This document shows, piece after piece, positions 46,103 through 54,653 of a DNA stretch of 64,000 nucleotides. Each line of letters begins with the position of its first letter. Position 1 is the first letter of the stretch. The stretch lies in NCBI GenBank assembly GCA_934101145.1, contig CAKOPZ010000002.1, positions 1 through 64,000 of the forward strand. Direction: 5' to 3'. This DNA is from an uncultured Clostridia bacterium. Lineage in GTDB: Bacteria; Bacillota; Clostridia; TANB77; CAG-508. The position numbers and the translations under genes are program-made. A model generated the notes under the pieces. That model worked only from the letters and a program-made list of their open reading frames with translations. It did no database searches and was not told the origin of the DNA.

Positions 46103-46113
46103 GTTTATACCCT

Positions 46114-47385
46114 CTAATCTTCTTCATTTACCCTTGTAATATTTGCACCTAATTTTCTGAATTTTTCTTCAATTTGTTCATATCCTCTATCAATATAATG
46201 AATATTATAAATATCTGTCTCACCATTTGCAACAATTCCAGCAATAAGAAGAGCAGCGCCAGCACGTAAATCTGTAGCATAAACTGGTGCACCAGATAGT
46301 TCTTTTACACCTTCAAATACAGCTGTTTTTCCTTGCGATGTAATATGTGCGCCCATTTTATTTAACTCTCCTGTATATTGGAAACGTGATTCCCATATAC
46401 TTTCATTTATAATGCTTGTACCATTTGCAATTGATAGGACAACGCCAATTTGTGGTTGCATATCTGTTGGGAATCCTGGATAGGGAAGTGTTTTTACATT
46501 TGCTTTTTCAGGGCGTTTAGTTGCCCAAACTCTAATAGAATCTCCTAAGTCTTCTACATTTCCACCAATTTCTAATATTTTTGCAGTAATACAATCTAAG
46601 TGTTCTGGAATACAGTTTTTAATTAATATATCACCTTTAGTTGCAACTGCGGCTAGCATAAATGTTCCAGCTTCTATTTGATCAGGAACAACGCTGTAAG
46701 AACCTTCTGATTTTAACTCTTTTACACCATTTATTTTTATAACATCTGTACCCGCTCCGCGGATATCTGCTCCCATAGTATTTAAGAAATTAGCAACATC
46801 AACTATATGTGGTTCTTTAGCTGCATTATCAATTGTTGTTGTTCCTTCTGCTAAAACGCTTGCAAGCATAATATTTATTGTTGCACCAACAGATACAACA
46901 TCCATGTATATATTGGTTCCTACCAATTTTTTTGCTTTAGCTGAAATTTTACCTTGATTTACTTCAACTTTTGCACCAAGTGCTTCAAATCCTTTTATAT
47001 GTTGATCAATAGGTCTTGCACCTAAGTTGCATCCACCTGGAAGCCCAACTTCAATTTCTCCACATCTTCCAAGCATTGAACCTATTAAATAATATGAAGC
47101 TCTAAATTTACTTGTTTTATCAAGACATGATTTTGTTGGTTTTATATTTCTTGTATCTATTTTAATTTCGTGTTTTGAAAGCCATGTAATATTTGCTCCA
47201 AATTCTTGTAATATGTCGCAAAAAATATTAACATCACTAATGTTGGGTAAATTATTAATTGTGTAAATACCTTTCATAAGTAAAGTTGCAGGAAGTATTG
47301 CTACTGCTGCATTTTTAGCTCCACCAATTACTACATCGCCTTTTAATTTTGTTCCACCTTTTATTACTAATTTTTCCAAGTTCAT
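46114..47385 (-). CDS. murA: UDP-N-acetylglucosamine 1-carboxyvinyltransferase
   Basis: 423 residues. Catalytic Cys lies in GRCGEIEVGLPGGCNLGARPID near 115. GGAKNAAVAILPAT and DLRAGAALLIAG are also EPSP-synthase-fold signatures of MurA. It makes UDP-GlcNAc-enolpyruvate, the first step of peptidoglycan synthesis. The start is uncertain: ATG 47385 is only two bases after GGGG. TTG 47379 would give the familiar MEKLVIKGG start at good spacing, and ATG 47412 has no Shine-Dalgarno. Confidence 0.94.
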   Translation of the reverse strand: MNLEKLVIKGGTKLKGDVVIGGAKNAAVAILPATLLMKGIYTINNLPNISDVNIFCDILQEFGANITWLSKHEIKIDTRNIKPTKSCLDKTSKFRASYYLIGSMLGRCGEIEVGLPGGCNLGARPIDQHIKGFEALGAKVEVNQGKISAKAKKLVGTNIYMDVVSVGATINIMLASVLAEGTTTIDNAAKEPHIVDVANFLNTMGADIRGAGTDVIKINGVKELKSEGSYSVVPDQIEAGTFMLAAVATKGDILIKNCIPEHLDCITAKILEIGGNVEDLGDSIRVWATKRPEKANVKTLPYPGFPTDMQPQIGVVLSIANGTSIINESIWESRFQYTGELNKMGAHITSQGKTAVFEGVKELSGAPVYATDLRAGAALLIAGIVANGETDIYNIHYIDRGYEQIEEKFRKLGANITRVNEED

Positions 47386-47518
47386 TACCCCTTGCATTTT
47401 AAATTCAAACAAATATAGAGTTTAAACTTAATTAAACTCTACACTTATATATACCATAAAAAGTCAAAAAATACAATAGGAACAAAGTATTATTAAAATA
47501 TGGTGATTTTTATTAATA

Positions 47519-48175
47519 TTATTTTATATTATTAGAATTTTTAATGTTATTAAAAAATTCGATTAAACCAAATTTTATTTGTATATCAGAAGTATGATTA
47601 TCATTTATAATACTGTATTCTTCATCTGTCAAATTATTTTGAAGTAAAGATTTAGAATCTTCAGGAACAACACCAGATGTTACATCTACAAAACATAATG
47701 GAGGAAACATTACACACCACCAATTTTGCCCTTTACTTTCACCAATTTCTATTCTTAGGCAATCGTAATTACCTGCGGGAAATGAAATATCACCATATTT
47801 TTTTGTGGGAAAATCGTATTTTCCTATATAAATATTAACATCATAATTGTAGCCATTTTCTTCAATTACCTTTTTGGCAATATTTTTAAATTCTTCTTGA
47901 TGTGTTTGAGCAAGATTTATAACATCCTCTTTTGAAGTACAATTTTTAGAAATTGTGTTCATATATTCTAAAACTTTATCACGAACTTTGTATTTTAATT
48001 CTTGATCTTCTTTTGAATCGCTATTTGCAATTACGTGAAGCCTAAAAACACTATCAGCAATATCAGAAGAGACTGCATCAACATAGAAAAATGCTGAAAT
48101 TAATATATAAAAAAATAATAAAAATAAGATTATAAATAAACGTTTTAATTTGGAAATTTGTATAAACTTTTTCAT
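47519..48175 (-). CDS. spoIIR: stage II sporulation protein R
   Basis: 218 residues. An N-terminal membrane anchor/signal (about 12-33) precedes FRLHVIANSDSKEDQELKYK, the SpoIIR signature, and the secreted domain with WWCVMFPPLCFVD. SpoIIR is made in the forespore and activates SpoIIGA, which processes pro-sigma-E in the mother cell. GGAGG lies six bases before ATG 48175. The gene is monocistronic. Confidence 0.95.
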   Translation of the reverse strand: MKKFIQISKLKRLFIILFLLFFYILISAFFYVDAVSSDIADSVFRLHVIANSDSKEDQELKYKVRDKVLEYMNTISKNCTSKEDVINLAQTHQEEFKNIAKKVIEENGYNYDVNIYIGKYDFPTKKYGDISFPAGNYDCLRIEIGESKGQNWWCVMFPPLCFVDVTSGVVPEDSKSLLQNNLTDEEYSIINDNHTSDIQIKFGLIEFFNNIKNSNNIK

Positions 48176-48280
48176 CAAAAACCTCCATTTGAAATTTATG
48201 TTATTAATTTAATTATTTACAGAAAAAAAAATAATATACAAAAATGGAAAAAATATATTGTAAAAAAATAAAATTTTAAG

Positions 48281-48287
48281 TGTCGAA
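48281..48287 (+). promoter_or_regulatory. Spo0A-box-like site between spoIIR and the 48.4-kb gene
   Basis: TGTCGAA lies 30 bp upstream of the -35 hexamer of the plus-strand promoter. Confidence 0.3.
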
Positions 48288-48316
48288 TTACGGCACACGA
48301 TTTATTGAAAAATAGC

Positions 48317-48352
48317 TTGACTTATAAAATACGAAATGGTAAAATTTACCAT
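48317..48352 (+). promoter_or_regulatory. promoter with palindromic operator over the -10
   Basis: TTGACT, 17-bp spacer, TAAAAT. The 17-bp perfect inverted repeat ATGGTAAAATTTACCAT (48336-48352) covers the -10 hexamer, as expected of a repressor site. Confidence 0.55.
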
Positions 48353-48379
48353 AGTTAATAACAATTAGGAGGCTTTATT

Positions 48380-48904
48380 ATGGAAAAGTTAAAAAACAGT
48401 CCTGAAAAAATATGTGGATTTTATGTAAGTGATTGGCATTTAGTTACTATGATACTTCCATATATAAATAAAGAATTAAACGAAAAAGCCAACATTGTAA
48501 CAATTTTAGAAAAAGATATTGAAAAGAATATTAAAACATTAATATCAAAATTAAATTTGAAAAATGAAAAGAAAGTTTTAAAATTAAATTGGAAAGCAAG
48601 TAAAGAAAAAAATATAAATGAAATATTGAATAAAAATTATAATATAAATGAAAACAATAATATATTATTTATTAGTGGAAGTAAAACATATATAGATGTT
48701 ATAAATAATGATATTCTTTGCTGGCTAAAAAATAATAAAATAGAAAGTAAAAATTTAAAAATAATAAATTGTTATGAGGTAACAGAATTTAATAATAATA
48801 TTGTGGAAATATTAAATTCTCATAACAAAGTACTTAACACATCTGGAGAAAGGTACATTTATGAGGTGTTTGACGGGTATTCAGAGGCTCAAGAAATGTG
48901 TTAA
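48380..48904 (+). CDS. uncharacterised protein
   Basis: 174 residues, no recognised family. The N-terminus contains KICGFYVSDWHLVTMILPYI and the centre NNILFISGSKTYIDVINNDI, which may form an alpha/beta (Rossmann-like) fold. The segment 60-95 is Lys/Asn-rich, and the end YEVFDGYSEAQEMC is acidic. No signal peptide. AGGAGG precedes the ATG. Its own promoter with a palindromic operator suggests specific control. The position next to spoIIR and a Spo0A-box-like site may hint at a sporulation-related role, which is only inference. Confidence 0.65.
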   Translation: MEKLKNSPEKICGFYVSDWHLVTMILPYINKELNEKANIVTILEKDIEKNIKTLISKLNLKNEKKVLKLNWKASKEKNINEILNKNYNINENNNILFISGSKTYIDVINNDILCWLKNNKIESKNLKIINCYEVTEFNNNIVEILNSHNKVLNTSGERYIYEVFDGYSEAQEMC

Positions 48905-49001
48905 AATAACATACTTGATTTTTTCTTAATTTTCATATACAATATGCATTACATGAATATTAGTATAATATAAATATTATATATAAAATTAGGAGGAAGT
49001 C

Positions 49002-49871
49002 ATGAGCGTAAGAAAGGCAGTTATACCAGTTGCTGGGTTTGCAACTAGATTTCTACCAGCATGTAAAAGTGTGCCAAAGTGTATGCTTACAATACTTGAT
49101 AAGCCAATTATTCAATATTTGGTGGATGAAGCAGTTGCATCTGGGATAGAAGAGATTTTATTAGTTGTAGGAAGAAAAAAGGAGGTATTACTAGATTATT
49201 TTTCTGATGATGTAGAATTAAAAGAATTTCTAAGAGAAAGAGGAAAAGAAAGTTTTATTCCACAAATTGATCATTTGGAAGGCAATGCAAAAATTACATT
49301 TATTGAAGAAGAAGGAGGAGCCAAAGGTCTTGGTCATGCTATTTATATGGCAAAAGATTTTGTTGGCAATGAGCCATTTGCCATTATGTATGGAGATGTA
49401 ATAATGCAAGGAAATAGACCATGTTTAAAAGAAATTATCGAACAACATGAAAAACTTGGAACATCAGTTATAGGTGTTGAAAGAGTGGAATGGAAAGATG
49501 TACCTAAATATGGTAATGTTTCAGGAGAGGCTATAACAGATAGACTATATAAGGTAGAAAAAATGCAAGAAAAGCCAAAAGTTGAAGAAACAAAATCAAA
49601 TTTGGCAATATCTGATAGACATGTATTAATGCCAGACTTATTTGAATTTTTGGAAAAAACAAAACCTGGAAAAGGTGGAGAAATTCAAGTTACAGATGCA
49701 TATAACAGCATGGTTGGAACAAAAGAAGGAGTATATGCATATTGTTATGAAGCACAAAGATTTGATGCAGGTGATAAATTAGGATTTGTTAAAGCTTCTG
49801 TTGATGAAACTTTAAGAAGACCAGAATTAAGAGATGAAATGATAAAATATCTAAAATCATTAGATATTTAA
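49002..49871 (+). CDS. galU: UTP-glucose-1-phosphate uridylyltransferase
   Basis: 289 residues. The nucleotidyltransferase start AVIPVAGFATRFLPACK, IMYGDVIM (metal-binding Asp), GVERVEWKDVPKYG and EIQVTDAYN are GalU signatures. It makes UDP-glucose for glycolipids and surface polymers. It precedes the phosphoglucomutase that supplies its substrate, with a weak hairpin between them. The UDP-glucose could feed the glycosyltransferase at 57.4 kb. Confidence 0.95.
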   Translation: MSVRKAVIPVAGFATRFLPACKSVPKCMLTILDKPIIQYLVDEAVASGIEEILLVVGRKKEVLLDYFSDDVELKEFLRERGKESFIPQIDHLEGNAKITFIEEEGGAKGLGHAIYMAKDFVGNEPFAIMYGDVIMQGNRPCLKEIIEQHEKLGTSVIGVERVEWKDVPKYGNVSGEAITDRLYKVEKMQEKPKVEETKSNLAISDRHVLMPDLFEFLEKTKPGKGGEIQVTDAYNSMVGTKEGVYAYCYEAQRFDAGDKLGFVKASVDETLRRPELRDEMIKYLKSLDI

Positions 49872-49878
49872 TAAGTGA

Positions 49879-49907
49879 GGGCATAATATTAAATTATTAT
49901 GTCCTTT
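49879..49907 (+). terminator. weak terminator after galU
   Basis: GGGCATAATA pairs with TATTATGTCC (one G-U) and is followed by TTTA. Confidence 0.35.
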
Positions 49908-49932
49908 ATGCTTTGGAAGAGGAGAGGAAATA

Positions 49933-51666
49933 ATGGAAGATTATATGGCAAATTATCAAGAATGGGTAAATAATCCAGTATTTGATAATGAAACTAAGAA
50001 AGAGTTAGAAAATATAAAAACTAATGAAGAAGAAATAAAAGAAAGATTTTATAAAAATTTGGAATTTGGAACAGCAGGACTTAGAGGCGTCATAGGAGCT
50101 GGAACAAATAGAATGAACAAATATACTGTAACAAAAGCAACACAAGGCCTTGCAAACTATATTATAAAAAAAGGTGGTCAAGAAAAAGGGGTCGCAATAG
50201 CATATGACTGCAGAATAATGTCAGAAGAATTTAGCATGCAAACAGCACTTTGTTTAAATGCAAATGGAATAAAAACATATAGATTTGATTCATTAAGGCC
50301 AACTCCTGAGCTATCATTTGCAGTAAGAGAACTTGGATGTATAGCAGGAATTGTAATAACGGCGAGTCATAATCCACCAGAGTATAACGGATATAAGGTT
50401 TACTGGGATGATGGTGCACAAATTGTTGAACCAATTGATAAAGAGATTATTGAAGAAGTTAATAATGTTACTGATTTTTCTAAAATAAAATCTATGTCAA
50501 AAGAAGATGCTATAAAATCAGGACTATACAATGTTATTGGAAAAGAGATAGATGATAGATATATAGAAGAATTAAAAAAATTAATTGTAAATCAGGAAGC
50601 AATAAATGAAATGCAAAAAGATATAAAAATAGTATACACACCACTTCATGGAACTGGAAATATCCCTGTTCAAAGAATATTAAAAGAAATTGGATTTGAA
50701 AATGTGTATATCGTGAAAGAGCAAGAACAACCTGATGGAAAATTTCCAACAGTAAGTTATCCAAATCCAGAAGATCCAAATGCATTTAAGCTTGCTATTG
50801 AACTTGCAAAAAAAGTTGATGCAGATGTAATTCTTGCAAATGACCCAGATGCAGACAGACTTGGAGTATATGCAAAAGATTCTAAAACAGGAGAATATGT
50901 ACAATTTACAGGAAATATGACAGGAAATTTAGTCGCAGAATATATACTTTCTCAAAAGAAAGTAAATGGAACACTTCCTAAAAATGGAGCTGTAATAAAA
51001 ACAATTGTATCATCAAATTTAACAGATGCAATTGCAAAAGAATATGGTGTAAAGTTATTTTCAACATTAACAGGATTTAAAAATATTGCAAAAATAATAA
51101 GAAGATTTGAGGAAGATGGAGGAAGCTATAATTGCTTATTTTCTTATGAAGAAAGCTATGGATGTATTATAGGAACACACGCAAGAGATAAGGATGGAAT
51201 AGTTGCTGTAATGACTGTATGCGAAGCAACTGCATATTATAAAAAGCTTGGATTAACTTTGTGTGATCAAATGGAAAATATCTACAAAAAATATGGATAC
51301 TATAGAGAAAATAATTTTTCAATTGTACTTAAAGGAATTGAGGGTGCAGAGCAAATAAAACAAATTATGAATAAGATGAGAAATAATCCTCCAAAGGAAA
51401 TAGCAGACCTAAAAGTGCTATCTGTTGGGGATTATCAAAGACAAATTATTCATAGTAATATTACAGGGGAAGAGAAATGTACAAATTTACCAAAATCAAA
51501 TGTACTTTATTATGAACTTGAAAATAATGCATGGTGTTGCATAAGACCTTCTGGAACAGAGCCAAAGATTAAATTTTATATTGGCGTATGTACAAATAGT
51601 ATAGAAGAAGCAAATATAGAACTTAAAAAAATAGAAGATGATATGAGAATGTTAGCTCAAATATAA
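49933..51666 (+). CDS. pgcA: phosphoglucomutase / phosphomannomutase
   Basis: 577 residues, alpha-D-phosphohexomutase of the long PgcA type. It shows GTAGLRGVIGAG near 48, the phosphoserine loop TASHNPPEYNGYK near 138-150, the metal-binding DPDADR near 300, the sugar-binding SYEESYG near 400 and the C-terminal phosphate-binding RPSGTEPKIKFY. It interconverts glucose-6-phosphate and glucose-1-phosphate. GAGAGG precedes the ATG. Confidence 0.94.
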   Translation: MEDYMANYQEWVNNPVFDNETKKELENIKTNEEEIKERFYKNLEFGTAGLRGVIGAGTNRMNKYTVTKATQGLANYIIKKGGQEKGVAIAYDCRIMSEEFSMQTALCLNANGIKTYRFDSLRPTPELSFAVRELGCIAGIVITASHNPPEYNGYKVYWDDGAQIVEPIDKEIIEEVNNVTDFSKIKSMSKEDAIKSGLYNVIGKEIDDRYIEELKKLIVNQEAINEMQKDIKIVYTPLHGTGNIPVQRILKEIGFENVYIVKEQEQPDGKFPTVSYPNPEDPNAFKLAIELAKKVDADVILANDPDADRLGVYAKDSKTGEYVQFTGNMTGNLVAEYILSQKKVNGTLPKNGAVIKTIVSSNLTDAIAKEYGVKLFSTLTGFKNIAKIIRRFEEDGGSYNCLFSYEESYGCIIGTHARDKDGIVAVMTVCEATAYYKKLGLTLCDQMENIYKKYGYYRENNFSIVLKGIEGAEQIKQIMNKMRNNPPKEIADLKVLSVGDYQRQIIHSNITGEEKCTNLPKSNVLYYELENNAWCCIRPSGTEPKIKFYIGVCTNSIEEANIELKKIEDDMRMLAQI

Positions 51667-51674
51667 GCATAAAT

Positions 51675-51707
51675 AAAACTGGATATGAGAAATTCATATC
51701 CGGTTTT
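51675..51707 (+). terminator. terminator after pgcA
   Basis: AAAACTGGATATGA pairs with TCATATCCGGTTTT. Confidence 0.75.
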
Positions 51708-51778
51708 AAAATTTATATTAACATATTGTGATTTTTTAATTTTTGTGATATCTTATATAAGATAGATGATATAAAAAT

Positions 51779-51855
51779 GTGTCTATAGCTCAGTAGGATA
51801 GAGCGACCGCCTCCTAAGCGGTAGGTCGAGGGTTCAATTCCCCCTAGGCACACCA
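51779..51855 (+). tRNA. tRNA-Arg (anticodon CCT)
   Basis: Acceptor GTGTCTA/TAGGCAC, anticodon arm CCGCCTCCTAAGCGG with loop CTCCTAA, T arm GGGTTCAATTCCC, encoded CCA. It reads AGG. A single-gene high-GC insert follows directly. Confidence 0.95.
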
Positions 51856-51885
51856 AAAGATTGCAGTTAGTATAAAGCTAAAGTT

Positions 51886-51920
51886 AAAAAGTACTCTTTA
51901 TTAAAAAGGGTACTTTTGTT
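51886..51920 (+). terminator. terminator after tRNA-Arg
   Basis: AAAAGTACTCTTT pairs with AAAGGGTACTTTT with G-U pairs, followed by T-rich sequence. Confidence 0.6.
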
Positions 51921-51978
51921 TTATTAAATAATATTTTTTGAAATACGAAGGAAAGAATATTATGTCTATTTACATAAT

Positions 51979-52007
51979 TTGATTATTGAGCGTTTTTATG
52001 GTATAAT
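51979..52007 (+). promoter_or_regulatory. promoter of the coiled-coil gene
   Basis: TTGATT, 17-bp spacer, perfect TATAAT, 45 bp before the ATG. Confidence 0.65.
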
Positions 52008-52051
52008 AGCTTTATGTGAGGATTCACAATATTTTTTTAGGAGGATTCATT

Positions 52052-52936
52052 ATGGAAGAATGGAACGGTAAAAAGGTGAACTTCAAGCGGATTTATTCCC
52101 AGATTGTTAAATTTGGAGCAACAGTTCCAGAATTAGCAAAGGAATATGAAATGGAAGAACAGGCATTTGTAGAGATGATTGAAAAGAATTTTGACCAAAA
52201 GGTGTTTTCAACACTTGTAAAGGCTAATAAGAGAAAGCTTAAGAAGAAAAGGAGCAACAATGAAATGCTTTTAGCCAAACCTGTAGTAAAGGAAAGTCAG
52301 GAAAAGGAAGAAGAAAACAAAAAGATCAATGTATTTGAGACATCACTTGACTCTATCTTGAGTGGAGTAAAAGCTTTGGATAAGGTAAAGGAAGGCATTA
52401 TTGCTGAAATTTCCCGTGAGGAAAAAACTCTCAATAAGGCAACTCAAATTCTCAATGCTTGTAAGGAAAGCGTTGCGGAAAAACAGAGAAACTTTGATAA
52501 GGCAAAGGAAGCTTTGAAGGCAGCGCAGAAGGAACAGGATAGGGCGAATGAAGTTGCTGAAAAGCATTTTCAGTTTATTGAAAAGCTTAAATCAGAACTT
52601 AACGGAATTGATGTTCATATCAATGAATTGAAGGAGAAAGTTATCTATCTGGTAGCACCAGGTTATATGGGTGAGAAGCCTGAGTTTGGTACGTTTTATT
52701 CCACGACAATGGTCGAAGGATATGATTCACTTTCTGTAGTTGAGATATCTGAAGATTACACCATTGAGCCGGAAATTAAGGATATGCTTATTGCAGGCTA
52801 TGATTCTCTGAAGGATTATATAAAGGATCTTCGGTTTGTTATGCTTTGTATGGAGTATACCCTAAATGACATTGAGTATACCGTTCTTGTCGATGATGAG
52901 CGTGTAAAAAGTCTTTTAAAGAAGTACGTTGAATAA
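52052..52936 (+). CDS. coiled-coil protein of unknown function, probably acquired
   Basis: 294 residues from ATG 52052 (AGGAGG upstream). Residues 1-55 contain a helix-turn-helix-like segment (GATVPELAKEYEMEEQAFVEMI). A basic stretch KRKLKKKRS follows, then a long coiled coil (about 95-205). The last 85 residues form an alpha/beta domain with GYDSLSVVEISED and MEYTLNDIEYTVLVDDE. Codon use differs from every neighbour: AAG, GAG, CTT and CTG are common, and CGG (52088 and 52832) occurs in frame. It lies between tRNA-Arg and tadA with its own promoter and terminator, which fits a tRNA-site insertion. No family recognised. Confidence 0.75.
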   Translation: MEEWNGKKVNFKRIYSQIVKFGATVPELAKEYEMEEQAFVEMIEKNFDQKVFSTLVKANKRKLKKKRSNNEMLLAKPVVKESQEKEEENKKINVFETSLDSILSGVKALDKVKEGIIAEISREEKTLNKATQILNACKESVAEKQRNFDKAKEALKAAQKEQDRANEVAEKHFQFIEKLKSELNGIDVHINELKEKVIYLVAPGYMGEKPEFGTFYSTTMVEGYDSLSVVEISEDYTIEPEIKDMLIAGYDSLKDYIKDLRFVMLCMEYTLNDIEYTVLVDDERVKSLLKKYVE

Positions 52937-52968
52937 GTCCTCTGGAAGATGCTTTGTAAAGTATCTAG

Positions 52969-53008
52969 AAAAGGCAGATATGGAAATTATCCATATCTGC
53001 CTTTTGAA
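52969..53008 (+). terminator. terminator after the coiled-coil gene
   Basis: A perfect 16-bp stem AAAAGGCAGATATGGA with its complement, 5-nt loop, ending in TTTT. Confidence 0.8.
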
Positions 53009-53027
53009 TTAGGTGTAATTAAGTGTA

Positions 53028-53056
53028 TTGTCAAACAATAAATTTTATGCTAAAAT
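53028..53056 (+). promoter_or_regulatory. tadA promoter
   Basis: TTGTCA, 17-bp spacer, TAAAAT, 55 bp before tadA. Confidence 0.6.
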
Positions 53057-53110
53057 GATACAAGTAAAATTAAGAAAACAATTAATAAAAATGTCTTAAA
53101 GGAAATCTAT

Positions 53111-53572
53111 ATGGAAAATAAAATAAAGTTTATGAAAGAAGCTCTTAAGGAAGCTCAAAAGGCATATAATAAAAAAGAGATTCCTGTTGGTGCTGTGATT
53201 GTAAAAGACAATAAAATAATTGCACGAGCCCATAATGTAAAAGAAGAAAAAAATGATGCAACAAAACATGCAGAGATAATTGCAATACAAAAAGCAAGTA
53301 AAAGATTAAATGCTTGGAGATTAACAGGGTGCGAAATGTATGTAACACTAGAGCCATGTAGTATGTGTGCGGGTGCATTAATTCAATCTAGAATAGACAA
53401 AGTATATATTGGAACCATGGATTATAAAACAGGAGCATGTGGTTCTGTTTTAAATTTACTGGAAGATTTTGAATTTAATCATAAAGTGGAAGTAGAAAGA
53501 GATGTTTTACAGCAGGAATGTGAAAAAATGTTAAAAGATTTTTTTAAGGAATTAAGAAAGAAAAAAAATTAG
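53111..53572 (+). CDS. tadA: tRNA-specific adenosine(34) deaminase TadA
   Basis: 153 residues, cytidine-deaminase fold. The zinc/catalytic motifs HAEIIAI (about 57-63) and PCSMCAG (about 87-93) and the N-terminal IPVGAVIVKDN are typical of TadA. It makes inosine 34 in tRNA-Arg(ACG). The stop codon TAG (53570-53572) shares its last base with the first base of tRNA-Ser. Confidence 0.95.
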   Translation: MENKIKFMKEALKEAQKAYNKKEIPVGAVIVKDNKIIARAHNVKEEKNDATKHAEIIAIQKASKRLNAWRLTGCEMYVTLEPCSMCAGALIQSRIDKVYIGTMDYKTGACGSVLNLLEDFEFNHKVEVERDVLQQECEKMLKDFFKELRKKKN

Positions 53573-53665
53573 GAGTGGTATCGAAGTGGTCATAACGAGG
53601 CTGACTCGAAATCAGTTGGATGCTGTTAAGGTGTCACGTGGGTTCGAATCCCACTCACTCCGCCA
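53572..53665 (+). tRNA. tRNA-Ser (anticodon CGA)
   Basis: Long-variable-arm tRNA with acceptor GGAGTGG/TCACTCC (one G-U), anticodon loop CTCGAAA and encoded CCA. It begins on the final base of the tadA stop codon, so the tRNA must be cut from, or made independently of, the tadA mRNA. Confidence 0.93.
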
Positions 53666-53690
53666 AATATAAATTTATGGAGGAACAAAA

Positions 53691-54434
53691 TTGGATAAGG
53701 AAAGAACAAAACAAATTGTAAAATTATGTTTTGCAGCAGCAATTGTAGTAATCATATTTGTTATTGTTGGAATTATAATGATAAAATATGAAGTTGAAGG
53801 TGATAAAAATATGCCTTTTAATTTATCAAAGATAATGATTGTTAGCACAGCAGAAGGTGTAGAAGAAGATGGAGAAAATAAATGGAACTTTGACGTTTAT
53901 CAAAATAATGATGTTTATTTATACATTGATAAAAATGAAAAATATTGGGGAAATGAGGGCCATATAGATAAAGTTAGAATAGAAAATATACAAGTTTTGG
54001 AGAGTCCTCAAGTTGGTGAGATTAAAGCATATATGCCCAATAGTACAGATGGAAGACTATATGCATATGATAAAAACTTTATCGTCAATGGAAAGCTAGA
54101 GTATAAAGGAGCAAGTAAAAGTAATCCTCAAACGTTAGAAATTGGAAACCAGGGAGGAAGTACTTTAATTCGTTTTAGTAACACTGGTCTTGGGAAATAC
54201 ACTTCTGATGAGGATAAAGAGATTATTCATGATGGTTCATTGCTTGAAAAACTTAATTTGACAGAGGAGCAGATACACTTTAAGATTTCATTTGATATAG
54301 TAATATGTGCATTAAATCACGAATATAAAGCAAATGTAGTATTAGATATGCCTTGCGAAAATCTTATTGAGCAGGGGACATCAAACATAGAGATAACAGA
54401 TATGAGCAATATAATATTTAAGAGAGTGAAATAA
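53691..54434 (+). CDS. uncharacterised membrane-anchored protein
   Basis: 247 residues with TTG start at 53691, after GGAGG. One N-terminal transmembrane helix (about 10-32) is followed by a soluble, probably extracytoplasmic beta-rich domain (about 45-245) with acidic loops. Recognisable stretches are MIVSTAEGVEEDGENKW, FNVDVYQNND-like WNFDVYQNNDVYLYI and IRFSNTGLGKYTSDED. There are no catalytic motifs. It sits between a tRNA and the SRP RNA gene. Function unknown. Confidence 0.75.
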   Translation: MDKERTKQIVKLCFAAAIVVIIFVIVGIIMIKYEVEGDKNMPFNLSKIMIVSTAEGVEEDGENKWNFDVYQNNDVYLYIDKNEKYWGNEGHIDKVRIENIQVLESPQVGEIKAYMPNSTDGRLYAYDKNFIVNGKLEYKGASKSNPQTLEIGNQGGSTLIRFSNTGLGKYTSDEDKEIIHDGSLLEKLNLTEEQIHFKISFDIVICALNHEYKANVVLDMPCENLIEQGTSNIEITDMSNIIFKRVK

Positions 54435-54451
54435 AATATTCACAAAAATAC

Positions 54452-54480
54452 TTGATTAATAGACAAAAACAGTATATAAT
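54452..54480 (+). promoter_or_regulatory. SRP RNA promoter
   Basis: TTGATT, 17-bp spacer, perfect TATAAT; predicted start near 54487. Confidence 0.7.
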
Positions 54481-54486
54481 GCAAAT

Positions 54487-54625
54487 GGTATGAGAAATCT
54501 AACTATTGTATGGAGGAATCCAACAGGAAACTGTGAACCTTGTCAGGTCCGGAAGGAAGCAGCAATAAGCAGACCTTTCTGTGTGGAATCTTCCATAGAA
54601 TAGTTAGACTATTGTACCATTTTTT
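54487..54625 (+). ncRNA. ffs: signal recognition particle RNA (4.5S type)
   Basis: The conserved SRP apical domain GTCAGGTCCGGAAGGAAGCA with the GGAA tetraloop and AGCAATAAGCAGA-type internal loop is present. Flanking strands CTAACTATTGTATGGA and TCCATAGAATAGTTAG pair to give one long helix. A further TGGTA/TACCA pairing and seven T end it. This is the small bacterial form without the Alu domain. Confidence 0.92.
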
Positions 54626-54653
54626 TAAATTAAAATAAGCGGGGTGATATACA

